From: Deltaproteobacteria bacterium RBG_16_54_18
GTDB lineage: Bacteria > Desulfobacterota > B13-G15 > RBG-16-54-18
Assembly: GCA_001797935.1 (NCBI GenBank)
Contig: MGQT01000083.1
Coordinates: 3,145-13,682, forward strand
DNA: 10,538 nt
Reading direction: 5' to 3'
The notes under the pieces were generated by a model. It was given only the letters and a program-made list of their open reading frames with translations. It had not been told where the DNA came from and ran no database searches. Positions 1-8,358 of the stretch are shown here, one piece after another. Position 1 is the stretch's first letter. Each line of letters opens with the position of its first letter. A program made the translations under genes and the position numbers.

Positions 1-2110
1 CGGCTTCGTCTTCGGCTTCGGGCTCGGCTTTGGCTCCGGCTTCCCCGGTCCCCAGCCGGGAGAAATCGGCCATCTGTGAAAAAAGCGCGGCAATCTCTCC
101 CAACAAGGCCAGGCGATTGGCCCGCACCTTTTTATCCTCGGCCATGACCATGCAATGGTCGAAGAACTCGTCCACCGGCAAACGGAGTGTTGCCAGCTCG
201 GTGAGGGCCTTCTCATAGTCCATTGCCTTGATCGCGGCGGAGAATTTTCGCTCGATCGCCTGGTACTTTGTATGGAGCGCTCGCTCCTCGGCGGTCTCGA
301 AGCGAGCTGGGTCAACGCCGGTGACACTGCCCACCCCTTTTAAAATATTGCCGACCCGCTTAAAGGCGATTGCCACGGGTGTAAAATCCGTCGTATCTCG
401 GAACCTGTCGACGGCCTCGACGCGGGAGCGGGCATCCACCAGGTCATCGATGGTATCGGCCAGCACCGCCTCCACGACATCAAGGGGATGCCCCTGTGCG
501 CTCATGAGGCCGATAAACCTCCCCCGGAAAAAGGCGAGGCAATCCGCCTGCACCTCTTCAGCGGAGCGCGTGATCTTCTCCCGGAGGAGTCCGAGCGCCA
601 TCTCGATGATCCTACGTAACGAACAGCGGTATCCCTTGCCGAGGATGATATTGATGACACCGAGGGTCTGACGTCTGAGCGCAAAGGGATCGGACGTGCC
701 GGTCGGTATCAATCCCACGCCGAAGCAGCCGACGACCGTGTCTATCTTGTCGGCGATGCTGACCATTGCCCCTGCCGGGGAAGCAGGAAGCTCGTCGCCG
801 GCGAAACGGGGCAGATAATGCTCGAAGATCGCCTGCGCCACCACCGGATCTTCGCCGCTCAGGAGGGCATATTCCCTCCCCATGACCCCCTGCAGTTGCG
901 GAAACTCGCCCACCATTTCGGTTACGAGGTCCGCCTTGCAGAGCAAGGCCCCGCGCGCAGCCACCTTTTTCTCCTCCGGCGCCAGGTCAGCAGCCAATCG
1001 CGTGGCCAATTCCTGAATCCTCATCACCTTTTCAAAGGAGGTACCCAGCTTGGCCTGAAAAGTCACTCCCTTGAGTTTCTCGACCCGCTTTTCCAACGAA
1101 ACTTTTTGGTCCTCCTGGAAGAAAAACTGCGCATCGGCAAGCCTGGCCCTGAGTACCCGCTCGTTTCCCTTTTTGACCACGTCCATGGCGCTCGCCTTCG
1201 TGTTGCTCACGGCAACGAACGAGGGGAGTAATTTGCCGTTCTTAGCCACCACCGGTACATACCGCTGGTGGTGTTGCATGGCGGTAATGAGTACCTCGCG
1301 GGGGAGCTTGAGGTATTCTCTATCGAAGCTGCCGTTCACCGCCACCGGATACTCCACCAGGTAGGTGATCTCCTCCAGGCGTTCCGCGTCTTCCAACGGG
1401 ACGCCCCCGGCTTGAAGGGCCGCCTCGTGTACCTCCCGCAGGATCAATTCCTTGCGTTCTTCCGGATCAACGATGACAAAGGTGCGACGCAACCCCTCGA
1501 GGTAGTCTGCCGATCCCGTCACCGTAAAAGGTTCCGGCTGTAAGAAGCGGTGACCTCTGGTCAGAGAGTCACTCTGAACAGGGCCGAGGGAAAAGGGAAC
1601 GACCGAACCATCAAAGACGGCGAGTATCCAGTGAATGGGGCGCGCAAAACGCAGGTCAAAATCGGCCCAGCGCATCGACTTCGCAAAAGGTATAGCGGCA
1701 ATCAGGCGCGGCAGGACCTCGGAAAGGACCTCGCGCGTCTGCCACCCTTCCTCCTGCTTGCGGACGCAGAGGTACTCGCCCTTTTCTGTCTGCATTATCT
1801 CGAGGGCCTCGAGGCTCACCCCTTCCTTTTGGGCGAACCCCAACGCGGCCTTCGTGGGTTTGCCGTGCGCATCAAAGGCAACTGCCTTGGGCGGTCCGAT
1901 GCGTTCGGATTGCAACGGCAGCTGTTGGCCTTCGAGCTCGGCACAGAGGGTTAATCGGCGGGGGGTCCCCATGACCCGCACCGCGCCGCACCCTACCCGT
2001 CGCTGCTCCATCTCCCGGCGCAGCATCTCCTCCATCCCCGTGAGGGCGCGGGGGATAAAACCGGCGGGTATCTCCTCTGTCCCGATCTCCAGCAACAATT
2101 CCTTTTTCAT
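1..2110 (-). CDS. glyS: Glycine--tRNA ligase beta subunit (3' end outside window)
   Basis: This is the beta subunit of the alpha2/beta2 glycyl-tRNA synthetase, which binds tRNA(Gly) and works with GlyQ to charge glycine in the cytoplasm. The start is ATG at 2110 and its ATGA overlaps the glyQ stop. The N-terminus MKKELLLEIGTEEIPAGF is the family signature. Further landmarks are MQHHQRYVPVV near residue 278, CKADLVTEMVGEF near 391-403 and DPFALRRQTLG near 474-484. The C-terminal anticodon-binding (DALR-like) region ends in ALFSQMADFSRL at about residue 686, where homologues of roughly 690 residues usually stop. Frame checks near residues 1-18, 278, 476 and 656 agree, so no net frameshift is visible. 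Oddly, the frame continues past the normal end for at least 17 residues of Ala/Glu/Pro-rich sequence and leaves the window without a stop. The family call is secure; the tail's length and role are unknown. Confidence 0.95.
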   Translation of the reverse strand, partial: MKKELLLEIGTEEIPAGFIPRALTGMEEMLRREMEQRRVGCGAVRVMGTPRRLTLCAELEGQQLPLQSERIGPPKAVAFDAHGKPTKAALGFAQKEGVSLEALEIMQTEKGEYLCVRKQEEGWQTREVLSEVLPRLIAAIPFAKSMRWADFDLRFARPIHWILAVFDGSVVPFSLGPVQSDSLTRGHRFLQPEPFTVTGSADYLEGLRRTFVIVDPEERKELILREVHEAALQAGGVPLEDAERLEEITYLVEYPVAVNGSFDREYLKLPREVLITAMQHHQRYVPVVAKNGKLLPSFVAVSNTKASAMDVVKKGNERVLRARLADAQFFFQEDQKVSLEKRVEKLKGVTFQAKLGTSFEKVMRIQELATRLAADLAPEEKKVAARGALLCKADLVTEMVGEFPQLQGVMGREYALLSGEDPVVAQAIFEHYLPRFAGDELPASPAGAMVSIADKIDTVVGCFGVGLIPTGTSDPFALRRQTLGVINIILGKGYRCSLRRIIEMALGLLREKITRSAEEVQADCLAFFRGRFIGLMSAQGHPLDVVEAVLADTIDDLVDARSRVEAVDRFRDTTDFTPVAIAFKRVGNILKGVGSVTGVDPARFETAEERALHTKYQAIERKFSAAIKAMDYEKALTELATLRLPVDEFFDHCMVMAEDKKVRANRLALLGEIAALFSQMADFSRLGTGEAGAKAEPEAEDEA

Positions 2111-2982
2111 CCCTCGCCCTTCAGTAAGGGATATCCCATCTCCTCCCGCTGCCGCAGATACGCCTCGGCACAACTGCGGGCCATTGCCCGCACCCGGAGG
2201 ATAAACCCCATCCGCTCCGTGACGCTGATGGCGCCCCGCGCCTCTAGGAGATTGAAGGTATGGGAGCACTTCAGACAATAATCATAGGCAGGCAGTACCA
2301 ACCCCTTGCCGATAAGTTTTTTCGACTCGCCTTCATAAAGGATAAAAAGTTTTTGGAGCATGGCCACATCGGCCTCTTCGAAGTTGTAGCGGGAAAACTC
2401 CACCTCGCCTTGGTGATGGATGTCGCGGTAGCGGATGCCGTCGGTCCAGACAAGGTCATAGACGTTCTCCACCCCCTGCAAGTACATGGCAATCCGCTCG
2501 ATACCATAGGTGATCTCGACGGCAACCGGCTTGAGGTCTATTCCCCCTGCCTGCTGAAAGTACGTGAACTGAGTGATCTCCATCCCGTCGAGCCATACCT
2601 CCCACCCGACTCCCCAGGCCCCAAGGGTGGGCGATTCCCAGTCGTCCTCCACAAACCTGATGTCATGGGCCAGGGGGTTAATGCCGAAGCTGCGCAGGCT
2701 GTCCAAATAGATCTCTTGTATGGCAAGGGGTGAAGGTTTCATGATGACCTGATATTGATAGTAATGTTGCAGACGGTTCGGGTTCTCGCCATAACGGCCG
2801 TCGGCAGGGCGGCGCGAGGGCTCGACATAGGCGCAATTCCAGGGCTCAGGCCCAAGGACACGCAGAAAGGTGGCGGGGTTAAAGGTGCCCGCCCCGACCT
2901 CAATGTCATAGGGTTGCTGGATGACGCACCCCTGCTCGTTCCAAAAGCGTTGCAGGGCCAAGATCAGTTCCTGTAAGGTCAC
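2107..2982 (-). CDS. glyQ: Glycine--tRNA ligase alpha subunit
   Basis: This is the catalytic class II core of the alpha2/beta2 glycyl-tRNA synthetase; it activates glycine with ATP and partners GlyS. The 291-residue length is normal. Visible landmarks are GCVIQQPYDIEVGAGTF (residues 18-34), the motif 2 region with EPSRRPADGRYGENPNRLQ (54-72), EDDWESPTLGAWGVGWEVW (112-130) and motif 3 around YGIERIAMYLQG (159-170). I placed the start at GTG 2982, not at the upstream in-frame GTG at 3036. Homologues begin with the equivalent of TLQELILALQ, and GAGGAG lies 6 bases before GTG 2982. The gap to recO is then 53 bases. The stop TGA overlaps the glyS ATG, consistent with coupled, stoichiometric synthesis of the two subunits. 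Confidence 0.97.
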   Translation of the reverse strand: MTLQELILALQRFWNEQGCVIQQPYDIEVGAGTFNPATFLRVLGPEPWNCAYVEPSRRPADGRYGENPNRLQHYYQYQVIMKPSPLAIQEIYLDSLRSFGINPLAHDIRFVEDDWESPTLGAWGVGWEVWLDGMEITQFTYFQQAGGIDLKPVAVEITYGIERIAMYLQGVENVYDLVWTDGIRYRDIHHQGEVEFSRYNFEEADVAMLQKLFILYEGESKKLIGKGLVLPAYDYCLKCSHTFNLLEARGAISVTERMGFILRVRAMARSCAEAYLRQREEMGYPLLKGEG

Positions 2983-2988
2983 TGCCTG

Positions 2989-2994
2989 CTCCTC
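2989..2994 (-). promoter_or_regulatory. Ribosome binding site that decides the glyQ start
   Basis: Read on the minus strand, GAGGAG lies six bases before the GTG at 2982. The alternative upstream GTG at 3036 has no well-spaced purine-rich site. This and the conserved N-terminus of the family fix the start at 2982. Confidence 0.7.
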
Positions 2995-3035
2995 ATCGCG
3001 TGTCTCAGAAATGTGATGTATGGCAAGACATGACA

Positions 3036-3791
3036 CTACACCCCTTGTACTGCCTCCATCACCCGTAATGATTTTAACGCCTTGCCCAACTGGTGCTGAA
3101 TAAATCGGGGGATAATCTCCCTCCCCTCGGCAATGACTTGCGGGGGAAGCCTAAGTTCCTGAACCGCCGCCAGATCCATACTCAGTACCCCCTCCATGGC
3201 CCGGCGCGTCTCTGCCGAGACAGCCATCGCACCCAGGGCATTATTATTACATTTTTTGCAGACCGTGCCGCCATGACGAAAGCTGAACCACGCCTGGTCC
3301 GTCAAGGAAAGTGCCTGGTTACAGAGAACGCATTCCGTCACGCGTGGTCTGTATCCGATCAGGTCAAGGAACCGCAGTTCAAAGACCCGTGGGTACTCCT
3401 CGCGGGCAGGGAAGTCATTGAGCACGGTTAAAAAAGTCACCAATAACTCCAAGAGCCGTGGATTCGATTCCTTTTCCCCGGTCATCTCTTTGACCATTTC
3501 GAGAAAATAGCTCCCGTAGAGGACCTTGGTAATATCCTCGCTGATCCGGAAAAGGGGGTGTATCATATCAGCTTCATCCACCCTGATCAACCCCCCCCTC
3601 CCTTCGGCAAAAACAACCCTGATGTAGGAAAAGGGCTGGAGGTTGTTGACAAACCGCCGCTTGCTCCGCTTGGCACCCTTAGCAATCCCCCGCACCTTCC
3701 CGAGGTCGGCGGTATACAAGGTAACGATGAGATCGATTTCTCCGAAATCGGCGCGGTGGAGCACCACCGCATCGGTCTTTCGCCGTTGCAT
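3036..3791 (-). CDS. recO: DNA repair protein RecO
   Basis: RecO is the cytoplasmic recombination mediator that, with RecR, helps load RecA onto SSB-coated DNA in the RecFOR pathway. The 251-residue product has the RecO N-terminal OB-fold, opening MQRRKTDAVVLHRADFGEID and followed by the basic GKVRGIAKGAKRSKRRF stretch (residues 31-47). The helical C-terminal domain carries a zinc-binding pair, CVLC (154-157) and CKKC (178-181). The start is ATG at 3791. Its AAGGA ribosome binding site overlaps the TAA stop of ftsK, leaving an 11-base gap and suggesting coupled translation. The stop is TAG. A run of eight G on the coding strand (3591-3598), encoding the GRGGL segment, is a possible slippage site. 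The assignment is firm from N-terminus, zinc motif, length and the recO-glyQ-glyS order, which is common in related bacteria. Confidence 0.95.
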   Translation of the reverse strand: MQRRKTDAVVLHRADFGEIDLIVTLYTADLGKVRGIAKGAKRSKRRFVNNLQPFSYIRVVFAEGRGGLIRVDEADMIHPLFRISEDITKVLYGSYFLEMVKEMTGEKESNPRLLELLVTFLTVLNDFPAREEYPRVFELRFLDLIGYRPRVTECVLCNQALSLTDQAWFSFRHGGTVCKKCNNNALGAMAVSAETRRAMEGVLSMDLAAVQELRLPPQVIAEGREIIPRFIQHQLGKALKSLRVMEAVQGV

Positions 3792-3802
3792 ATAAATTTT
3801 CC

Positions 3803-5989
3803 TTATATCTTATGGATTAAGACGCCACGCGGCTTGACCCCGTCGGAAGGGCCGACAATCCCTTCTTCCTCCATCCGCTCGATGATCCTCGCCGCCCGAT
3901 TATAGCCTATCTTTAACTTTCTTTGTACGAGCGAGATGGAAGCCTGGCCCGTCCTGGCCACGAGGGCCACCGCGTCATCATATTTTTCATCGTACTCCGC
4001 ATCTTCCGACTCCGCGCGTTCCTTTCGCTCACGGAGAATAGCGCGATCGTAGGTGGGCCCACCCTGCTCCCGCCAGAATTCCACGAGCCTGTGCATCTCT
4101 CCCTCTGAGACATACGCCCCGTGAACGCGCTGCAGTTTGGAACTGCCTGGTGGGAGAAAGAGCATATCCCCTGACCCGAGGAGATGTTCGGCCCCCTGGG
4201 TATCCAGGATAGTTCGAGAATCGATCTTGGTTGAGACCTGAAAGGAGATGCGGGCGGGGAAATTCACCTTGATCAAGCCCGTGAGGACATCCACCGAAGG
4301 GCGTTGCGTGGCCAGGATAAGGTGGATCCCGGCGGCACGCGCCATCTGGGCCAGGCGAATAATGGATTCTTCCACTTCGCGGCCGGAGACGATCATTAGG
4401 TCGGCCAGTTCATCGATAACGACCAAGACATAGGCGAGCCGCTTGGGTGGCGCTGCCTCTTCCGCTTCCTCAAGGGGACGACCGGTAGCAAGCGCGGTCT
4501 TGCCCATTGTGCCTTCCTTGACCCGCTGATTGTAGTTCTCGATATTTCTGATCCCCTGCTCTGCCATCATGGCATATCGGCGCTCCATCTCCTCCACCAT
4601 CCAGCGCAGCGCGATGGCCGCCTCTTTGGTATCCGTCACCACGGGCAATAATAAGTGGGGAATCCCTTCATAGGCGGGGAGCTCCAACATCTTGGGGTCG
4701 ATCAAGAGAAATTTGACCTCGTCCGGCGTGGCCCGCAACAGGATGCTGCAGATCATTGCGTTGATGGAAACGCTCTTGCCGGAACCCGTTGAGCCGGCGA
4801 CCAACAAGTGCGGCAGGCGGGCAAGATCAATGACAAAGGGGCTGCCGGAGATATCCTTGCCGATGGCCAAGGTCAAGGGCGCGCCGCTTTTATGAAAGGC
4901 TTCGGAGCTGGCGATATCTTTTAAACAGACCACCTCGCGCACCGGATTCGGAATCTCGATCCCCACCACCGGCTTGCCCGGGATCGGGGCTTGTATCCGC
5001 ACGCTGAGGGCGCTCAAAGCCAATGCCAGGTCGTCGTCCAGGTTGAGTATCCTGCTTACCTTGACCCCGGGCGCAGGCTCAAATTCATAGACCGTCACGA
5101 TAGGGCCGGGCCTCACCCCCACAACCTTACCCTCTACCCCATACCCTTTCAGTTTATTCTCTAAAATCTGCGAGTTGGCCCACAGGATATCCTCAGAGAC
5201 CTTTACCGCCTTCTCTTTTCTGTCCTCCAGGATGGAGAGGTCGGGAAGGTGATACTCCCCAGGCCCTGCCTTCGGTGTGGGCAGGGGAAGGGATTCCTGA
5301 CGCGGTTCGACCTCCTGCTGGACATGCGGCGATGAGAGAATCGGAGGATGGGCAGGTCCTGATCTCACCCGCATGCTTTTTTTGAGCTCCCGCTTCTTCT
5401 GCCACCTGCCAAAGTACAGGTCCTTGACCCGGATGCCCCACAGAAAAAAAATCTTTAACGCCTTTACCATGATCACCAATCCCTTTTTGAGGGACATTTC
5501 GGTGGCAAGTATCGTCGAAGAGATCACGAGTACGAGAACGGCGAGCGACGCCCCCACTACGCCCAGATAGTTCATCAGAAAGAGACCCACGGCCTTGCCC
5601 AGGATACCGCCGGCTCCCCCCTCATAGGCAAAAACCTTCACCTCCCCCAAAAAAATATCCAGGCACGCCCCCCAGGAGATAACCAAAATGCCGAACCCGA
5701 CCCAGCGGACTCCTTTGTGCTCGGGTTTGCGGTTGGCGAAAATGGCGATCCCCGTCACCAGGAGCGCAATGGGGAAAAGAAAGGAGGTGCAGCCAAAAAC
5801 CTGCCAGAAGATATCGGCGAGGTAGGCGCCCACGATCCCTCCCAGATTGTGGATATTGGTGGCAACGGGTTGATAGAGGTTGGGAGAAGGGTCTTGCGGG
5901 TAAAAGGAATAGAGACACAGGATGAGAAAGCTCCCCCCGGCAATGGCGATGAGGGCGCCGATCTCCCTGACCAATTCCTTTCTGGACAT
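3803..5989 (-). CDS. ftsK: DNA translocase FtsK/SpoIIIE family
   Basis: This is a septum-anchored, ATP-driven DNA pump that clears and aligns chromosome termini during division. The 728-residue protein has an N-terminal membrane domain of about four to five hydrophobic segments within residues 11-165. A basic, proline-rich linker follows (about 190-245). The alpha/beta motor has Walker A GSTGSGKS (399-406), Walker B LVVIDELAD (522-530) and the conserved ATQRPSVDVLTGLIKVNFPA stretch (560-579). The winged-helix gamma domain (about 665-728, with QASISLVQRKLKIGYNRAAR) normally reads orienting sequences. The linker is much shorter than in E. coli FtsK, giving an SpoIIIE/short-FtsK architecture. 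An Ala/Glu-rich insertion of about 20-25 residues (roughly 492-516) precedes Walker B. The start ATG follows GGAGG, whose first G is the last base of the RNase J stop TAG, indicating coupled translation. Confidence 0.97.
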   Translation of the reverse strand: MSRKELVREIGALIAIAGGSFLILCLYSFYPQDPSPNLYQPVATNIHNLGGIVGAYLADIFWQVFGCTSFLFPIALLVTGIAIFANRKPEHKGVRWVGFGILVISWGACLDIFLGEVKVFAYEGGAGGILGKAVGLFLMNYLGVVGASLAVLVLVISSTILATEMSLKKGLVIMVKALKIFFLWGIRVKDLYFGRWQKKRELKKSMRVRSGPAHPPILSSPHVQQEVEPRQESLPLPTPKAGPGEYHLPDLSILEDRKEKAVKVSEDILWANSQILENKLKGYGVEGKVVGVRPGPIVTVYEFEPAPGVKVSRILNLDDDLALALSALSVRIQAPIPGKPVVGIEIPNPVREVVCLKDIASSEAFHKSGAPLTLAIGKDISGSPFVIDLARLPHLLVAGSTGSGKSVSINAMICSILLRATPDEVKFLLIDPKMLELPAYEGIPHLLLPVVTDTKEAAIALRWMVEEMERRYAMMAEQGIRNIENYNQRVKEGTMGKTALATGRPLEEAEEAAPPKRLAYVLVVIDELADLMIVSGREVEESIIRLAQMARAAGIHLILATQRPSVDVLTGLIKVNFPARISFQVSTKIDSRTILDTQGAEHLLGSGDMLFLPPGSSKLQRVHGAYVSEGEMHRLVEFWREQGGPTYDRAILRERKERAESEDAEYDEKYDDAVALVARTGQASISLVQRKLKIGYNRAARIIERMEEEGIVGPSDGVKPRGVLIHKI

Positions 5990-5995
5990 GGTGGA

Positions 5996-6002
5996 CCTCC
6001 TA
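5996..6002 (-). promoter_or_regulatory. ftsK ribosome binding site fused to the RNase J stop codon
   Basis: On the minus strand the sequence TAGGAGG combines the TAG stop of the RNase J gene (6002-6000) with the GGAGG site for ftsK, six bases before its ATG. Ribosomes terminating on the upstream gene would sit on the ftsK initiation region, which is the basis for inferring coupling. Confidence 0.7.
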
Positions 6003-7661
6003 CATCTCGATGATCACGGGGATGATGACGGGACGGCGGTTTACTTCCTTGCGAAAGAATCGTTTGAGTGCGCGACGTACCTCATTCTCCACCGCGAGAT
6101 CATCGGCCTTGGACTCGATGGAAAACCCTTCCAAGACATCCTTAATGACCTCTTTGGCCTGCTCTAAGATCCCCCCCATCTTTTCTTCAAAAAAGACGCC
6201 GCGGGATATGATATCAGGGCCCGAAACCACCTCCCCGGTGCGCTCATTGATGACCATCACGGGGATCACCATACCATCCTCGGAGAGCTGCTTTCTGTCC
6301 CTGAGCACCACATCTTCAACATCTCCCACGCTTTTGCCGTCGACAAAGACCTTGCCGACTTCTATCCGGTCGACAATCTTCCCCGTCCCGCTTTTGAAGA
6401 CGATGACATCGCCATCTTCCGCAAGCAAGAGCTTCTCTTCCGCCATACCCACCTCCCTGGCCAACTGGATATGTTGGACCAGGTGCCGATACTCGCCGTG
6501 GATGGGGATAAAAAATTCGGGCCGGATCAGATTGAGCATCATCCGTAATTCCTCCCGGTAGCCGTGCCCCGAGACATGGATGGCCGATATCTTTTCGTAT
6601 ATGACGTTAGCCCCCCGGCGGCAGAGGTGGTTGATCATATGGGTAATGGCCTTTTCGTTTCCCGGGATAAAACGTGAGGAAAGAACAACGGTATCGCCTT
6701 TTTGAATCTGGATATCCTTGTGGTTGTTCGTGGCAATGAGGCTGAGTGCCGACAGGGGCTCCCCCTGGCTACCCGTCGTAAACACCAAGACGTTCTCCGG
6801 CGCATAGTGGTCGAGCTTTTTGATGTCAATTACCCCCCCGGGGGGAAAGTGCATGTAGCCGAGCTCGCGGGCAATCCTGGTATTGATCACAACGTTTCTC
6901 CCGACAAAGGCCACCTTACGGCCGTATTTGACGGCGGTATCCATCACTTCCTGCATGCGCTGGATGTTGGAGGCAAAGAGGGCCACGATGACCCTGCCCG
7001 GGCTCACCCTGATGATCTCTTCCAGCCGCTGGCCAATCTCCCGTTCCGACAGGGTGTATCCTTCACGTTCAGCATTGGTGCTATCGGAGAGCAGGACCAG
7101 GACCCCCCGTTCCCCGTACTCGGCAAATTTTCTCAGGTCGGTCAACTCTCCGCCGGCCGGGGCCTGGTCGATCTTAAAATCGCCGGTATGGATCACGACC
7201 CCCACCGGCGTCGTGATCGCCAACCCCGTCCCATCAACGATGCTGTGGCATGTCCTGATAAACTCCACCTGGAAGGGTCCGATCTCGACCTGATCACGCG
7301 GCCGCACCCGTTTAAAATTTACCTTCCCGATCCCCTCGTGTTCCTGTAACTTTTCTGCGACCAGGGCCAGGGTAAAGGGTGTCCCATAGACCGGCACCTT
7401 CAACTCCTTGAGGATAAACGGCAGTGCCCCGATGTGATCTTCGTGGCCGTGGGTCAGGATGATGGCCCGTACTTTATCTATGTGCCGGCGCAGATAGGTA
7501 ATATCGGGGATCACCATATCGATCCCCAGCATGTAGTCTTCGGGAAACATGAGGCCTGCGTCGATGACGATGAGGTCATCGCGATACTCCAACACCATCA
7601 TGTTAAGGCCGATCTCTCCTAAGCCACCCAAGGGGATCAATCGGAGACCATCATACCGCAT
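6000..7661 (-). CDS. rnj: Ribonuclease J (metallo-beta-lactamase/beta-CASP RNase)
   Basis: RNase J is a zinc-dependent endo- and 5'-to-3' exoribonuclease of mRNA turnover and rRNA maturation. The 553-residue product has the family length and layout. The metallo-beta-lactamase motif HGHEDH is at 71-76, followed by H139 in RTCHS and D161 in HTGDFK. The beta-CASP domain contains LLSDSTNAEREG (190-201), the TTGSQGEPLSAL segment (295-306) and HVSGHG (362-367). IHGEYRH (387-393) provides another metal ligand, and the C-terminal domain runs from about 450 to 553. The start ATG at 7661 lies inside the last codons of plsC (11-base overlap), and AGGAAGG lies nine bases upstream. The stop is TAG. A palindromic C7G6 tract (6833-6845) encodes the FPPGG part of the beta-CASP domain. 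I cannot tell J1 from J2; only one copy is seen here. Confidence 0.95.
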   Translation of the reverse strand: MRYDGLRLIPLGGLGEIGLNMMVLEYRDDLIVIDAGLMFPEDYMLGIDMVIPDITYLRRHIDKVRAIILTHGHEDHIGALPFILKELKVPVYGTPFTLALVAEKLQEHEGIGKVNFKRVRPRDQVEIGPFQVEFIRTCHSIVDGTGLAITTPVGVVIHTGDFKIDQAPAGGELTDLRKFAEYGERGVLVLLSDSTNAEREGYTLSEREIGQRLEEIIRVSPGRVIVALFASNIQRMQEVMDTAVKYGRKVAFVGRNVVINTRIARELGYMHFPPGGVIDIKKLDHYAPENVLVFTTGSQGEPLSALSLIATNNHKDIQIQKGDTVVLSSRFIPGNEKAITHMINHLCRRGANVIYEKISAIHVSGHGYREELRMMLNLIRPEFFIPIHGEYRHLVQHIQLAREVGMAEEKLLLAEDGDVIVFKSGTGKIVDRIEVGKVFVDGKSVGDVEDVVLRDRKQLSEDGMVIPVMVINERTGEVVSGPDIISRGVFFEEKMGGILEQAKEVIKDVLEGFSIESKADDLAVENEVRRALKRFFRKEVNRRPVIIPVIIEM

Positions 7662-8358
7662 GGCTAAGCGCCTTCCTAATCCGATCCTCTGCCTGCTGCA
7701 TCAATGGCCTTCTGTCTTGCATCGTGAGACCTTTCGTTTCGATCGGTTCGCTGATGATAATACCGATATTCCCCTTTTTTATCCTCAAGGTAGTCCGAGG
7801 CATGATCTGCCATGACCCCGCGATGGCGACCGGACAAACCGGCACGCCGGCCTTGATAGCGAGGGTAAAGCCGCCATTCATAAAGAGCTGCAGGGCCCCA
7901 TCAAGGGAACGCGAGCCCTCCGGAAAGATGACCACAGAGGTCCCCTCTTTAATCTTGCGCGCGGCCAGCTCCATGCTCTGGTAGGCCTTTTTTTTCGCCG
8001 AGCGGTCAAGACTGATATACCCCGCCGTCCGCATGGCCCATCCTAAGATCGGTATCTTAAACAACTCCGCCTTGGCCAGCCAGCGAAACGGCACCCGGAG
8101 GTACGCGAGGAGAGAAAAGATATCAAAGCTCCCCTGGTGGTTACACACATAAATACACGGGCGACGGTCATCAAGGTATTCCGTCCCCTGGACTTTTACC
8201 CGCACCCCATTGGCCTTGAGGATCAGCCACCCCCACCATCTGGCATAGCGATGGATCACGTGCCCGCGGCGATCAAAGGGAAACGTTATAAAGGCCATGG
8301 CCCCCAAGATCACCGTAACGATAACGATGCACGTCCAGACAAACATTGTCCTAGGCAC
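7651..8358 (-). CDS. plsC: 1-acyl-sn-glycerol-3-phosphate acyltransferase (PlsC family)
   Basis: This enzyme acylates lysophosphatidic acid to phosphatidic acid at the inner membrane, a central step of phospholipid synthesis. The 235-residue protein has an N-terminal membrane segment (about residues 5-26). It then shows the acyltransferase signatures NHQGSFD (73-79, the HX4D catalytic motif with H74 and D79), the FKIPILGWAMRTAGYISLDR region (100-119), FPEGSR (145-150) and GVPVCPVAIAG (171-181). Length and motif order fit AGPAT enzymes. The chosen GTG at 8358 shares a base with the cooC stop (TAGTG), and GAGGAGA lies about 12 bases upstream. An ATG four codons further in (8346) is an acceptable alternative with a poorer-spaced AGGA. 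Substrate specificity (acyl-ACP or acyl-CoA, LPA or another lyso-lipid) cannot be read from the sequence. Confidence 0.92.
   Translation of the reverse strand: MPRTMFVWTCIVIVTVILGAMAFITFPFDRRGHVIHRYARWWGWLILKANGVRVKVQGTEYLDDRRPCIYVCNHQGSFDIFSLLAYLRVPFRWLAKAELFKIPILGWAMRTAGYISLDRSAKKKAYQSMELAARKIKEGTSVVIFPEGSRSLDGALQLFMNGGFTLAIKAGVPVCPVAIAGSWQIMPRTTLRIKKGNIGIIISEPIETKGLTMQDRRPLMQQAEDRIRKALSHAV

Noticed and set aside
228..671. A plus-strand 147-residue frame, and other long plus-strand frames opposite glyS, ftsK and the RNase J gene.
   Set aside because: They lie antisense to genes with clear homology. Their Ser/Arg-rich, motif-free products are typical of shadow frames in GC-rich DNA.
2983..3036. 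Upstream GTG at 3036 as the glyQ start, adding 18 residues.
   Set aside because: The family starts at the TLQELILALQ equivalent, and the GAGGAG site is placed for GTG 2982. The extra 18 codons fall in the recO-glyQ gap.
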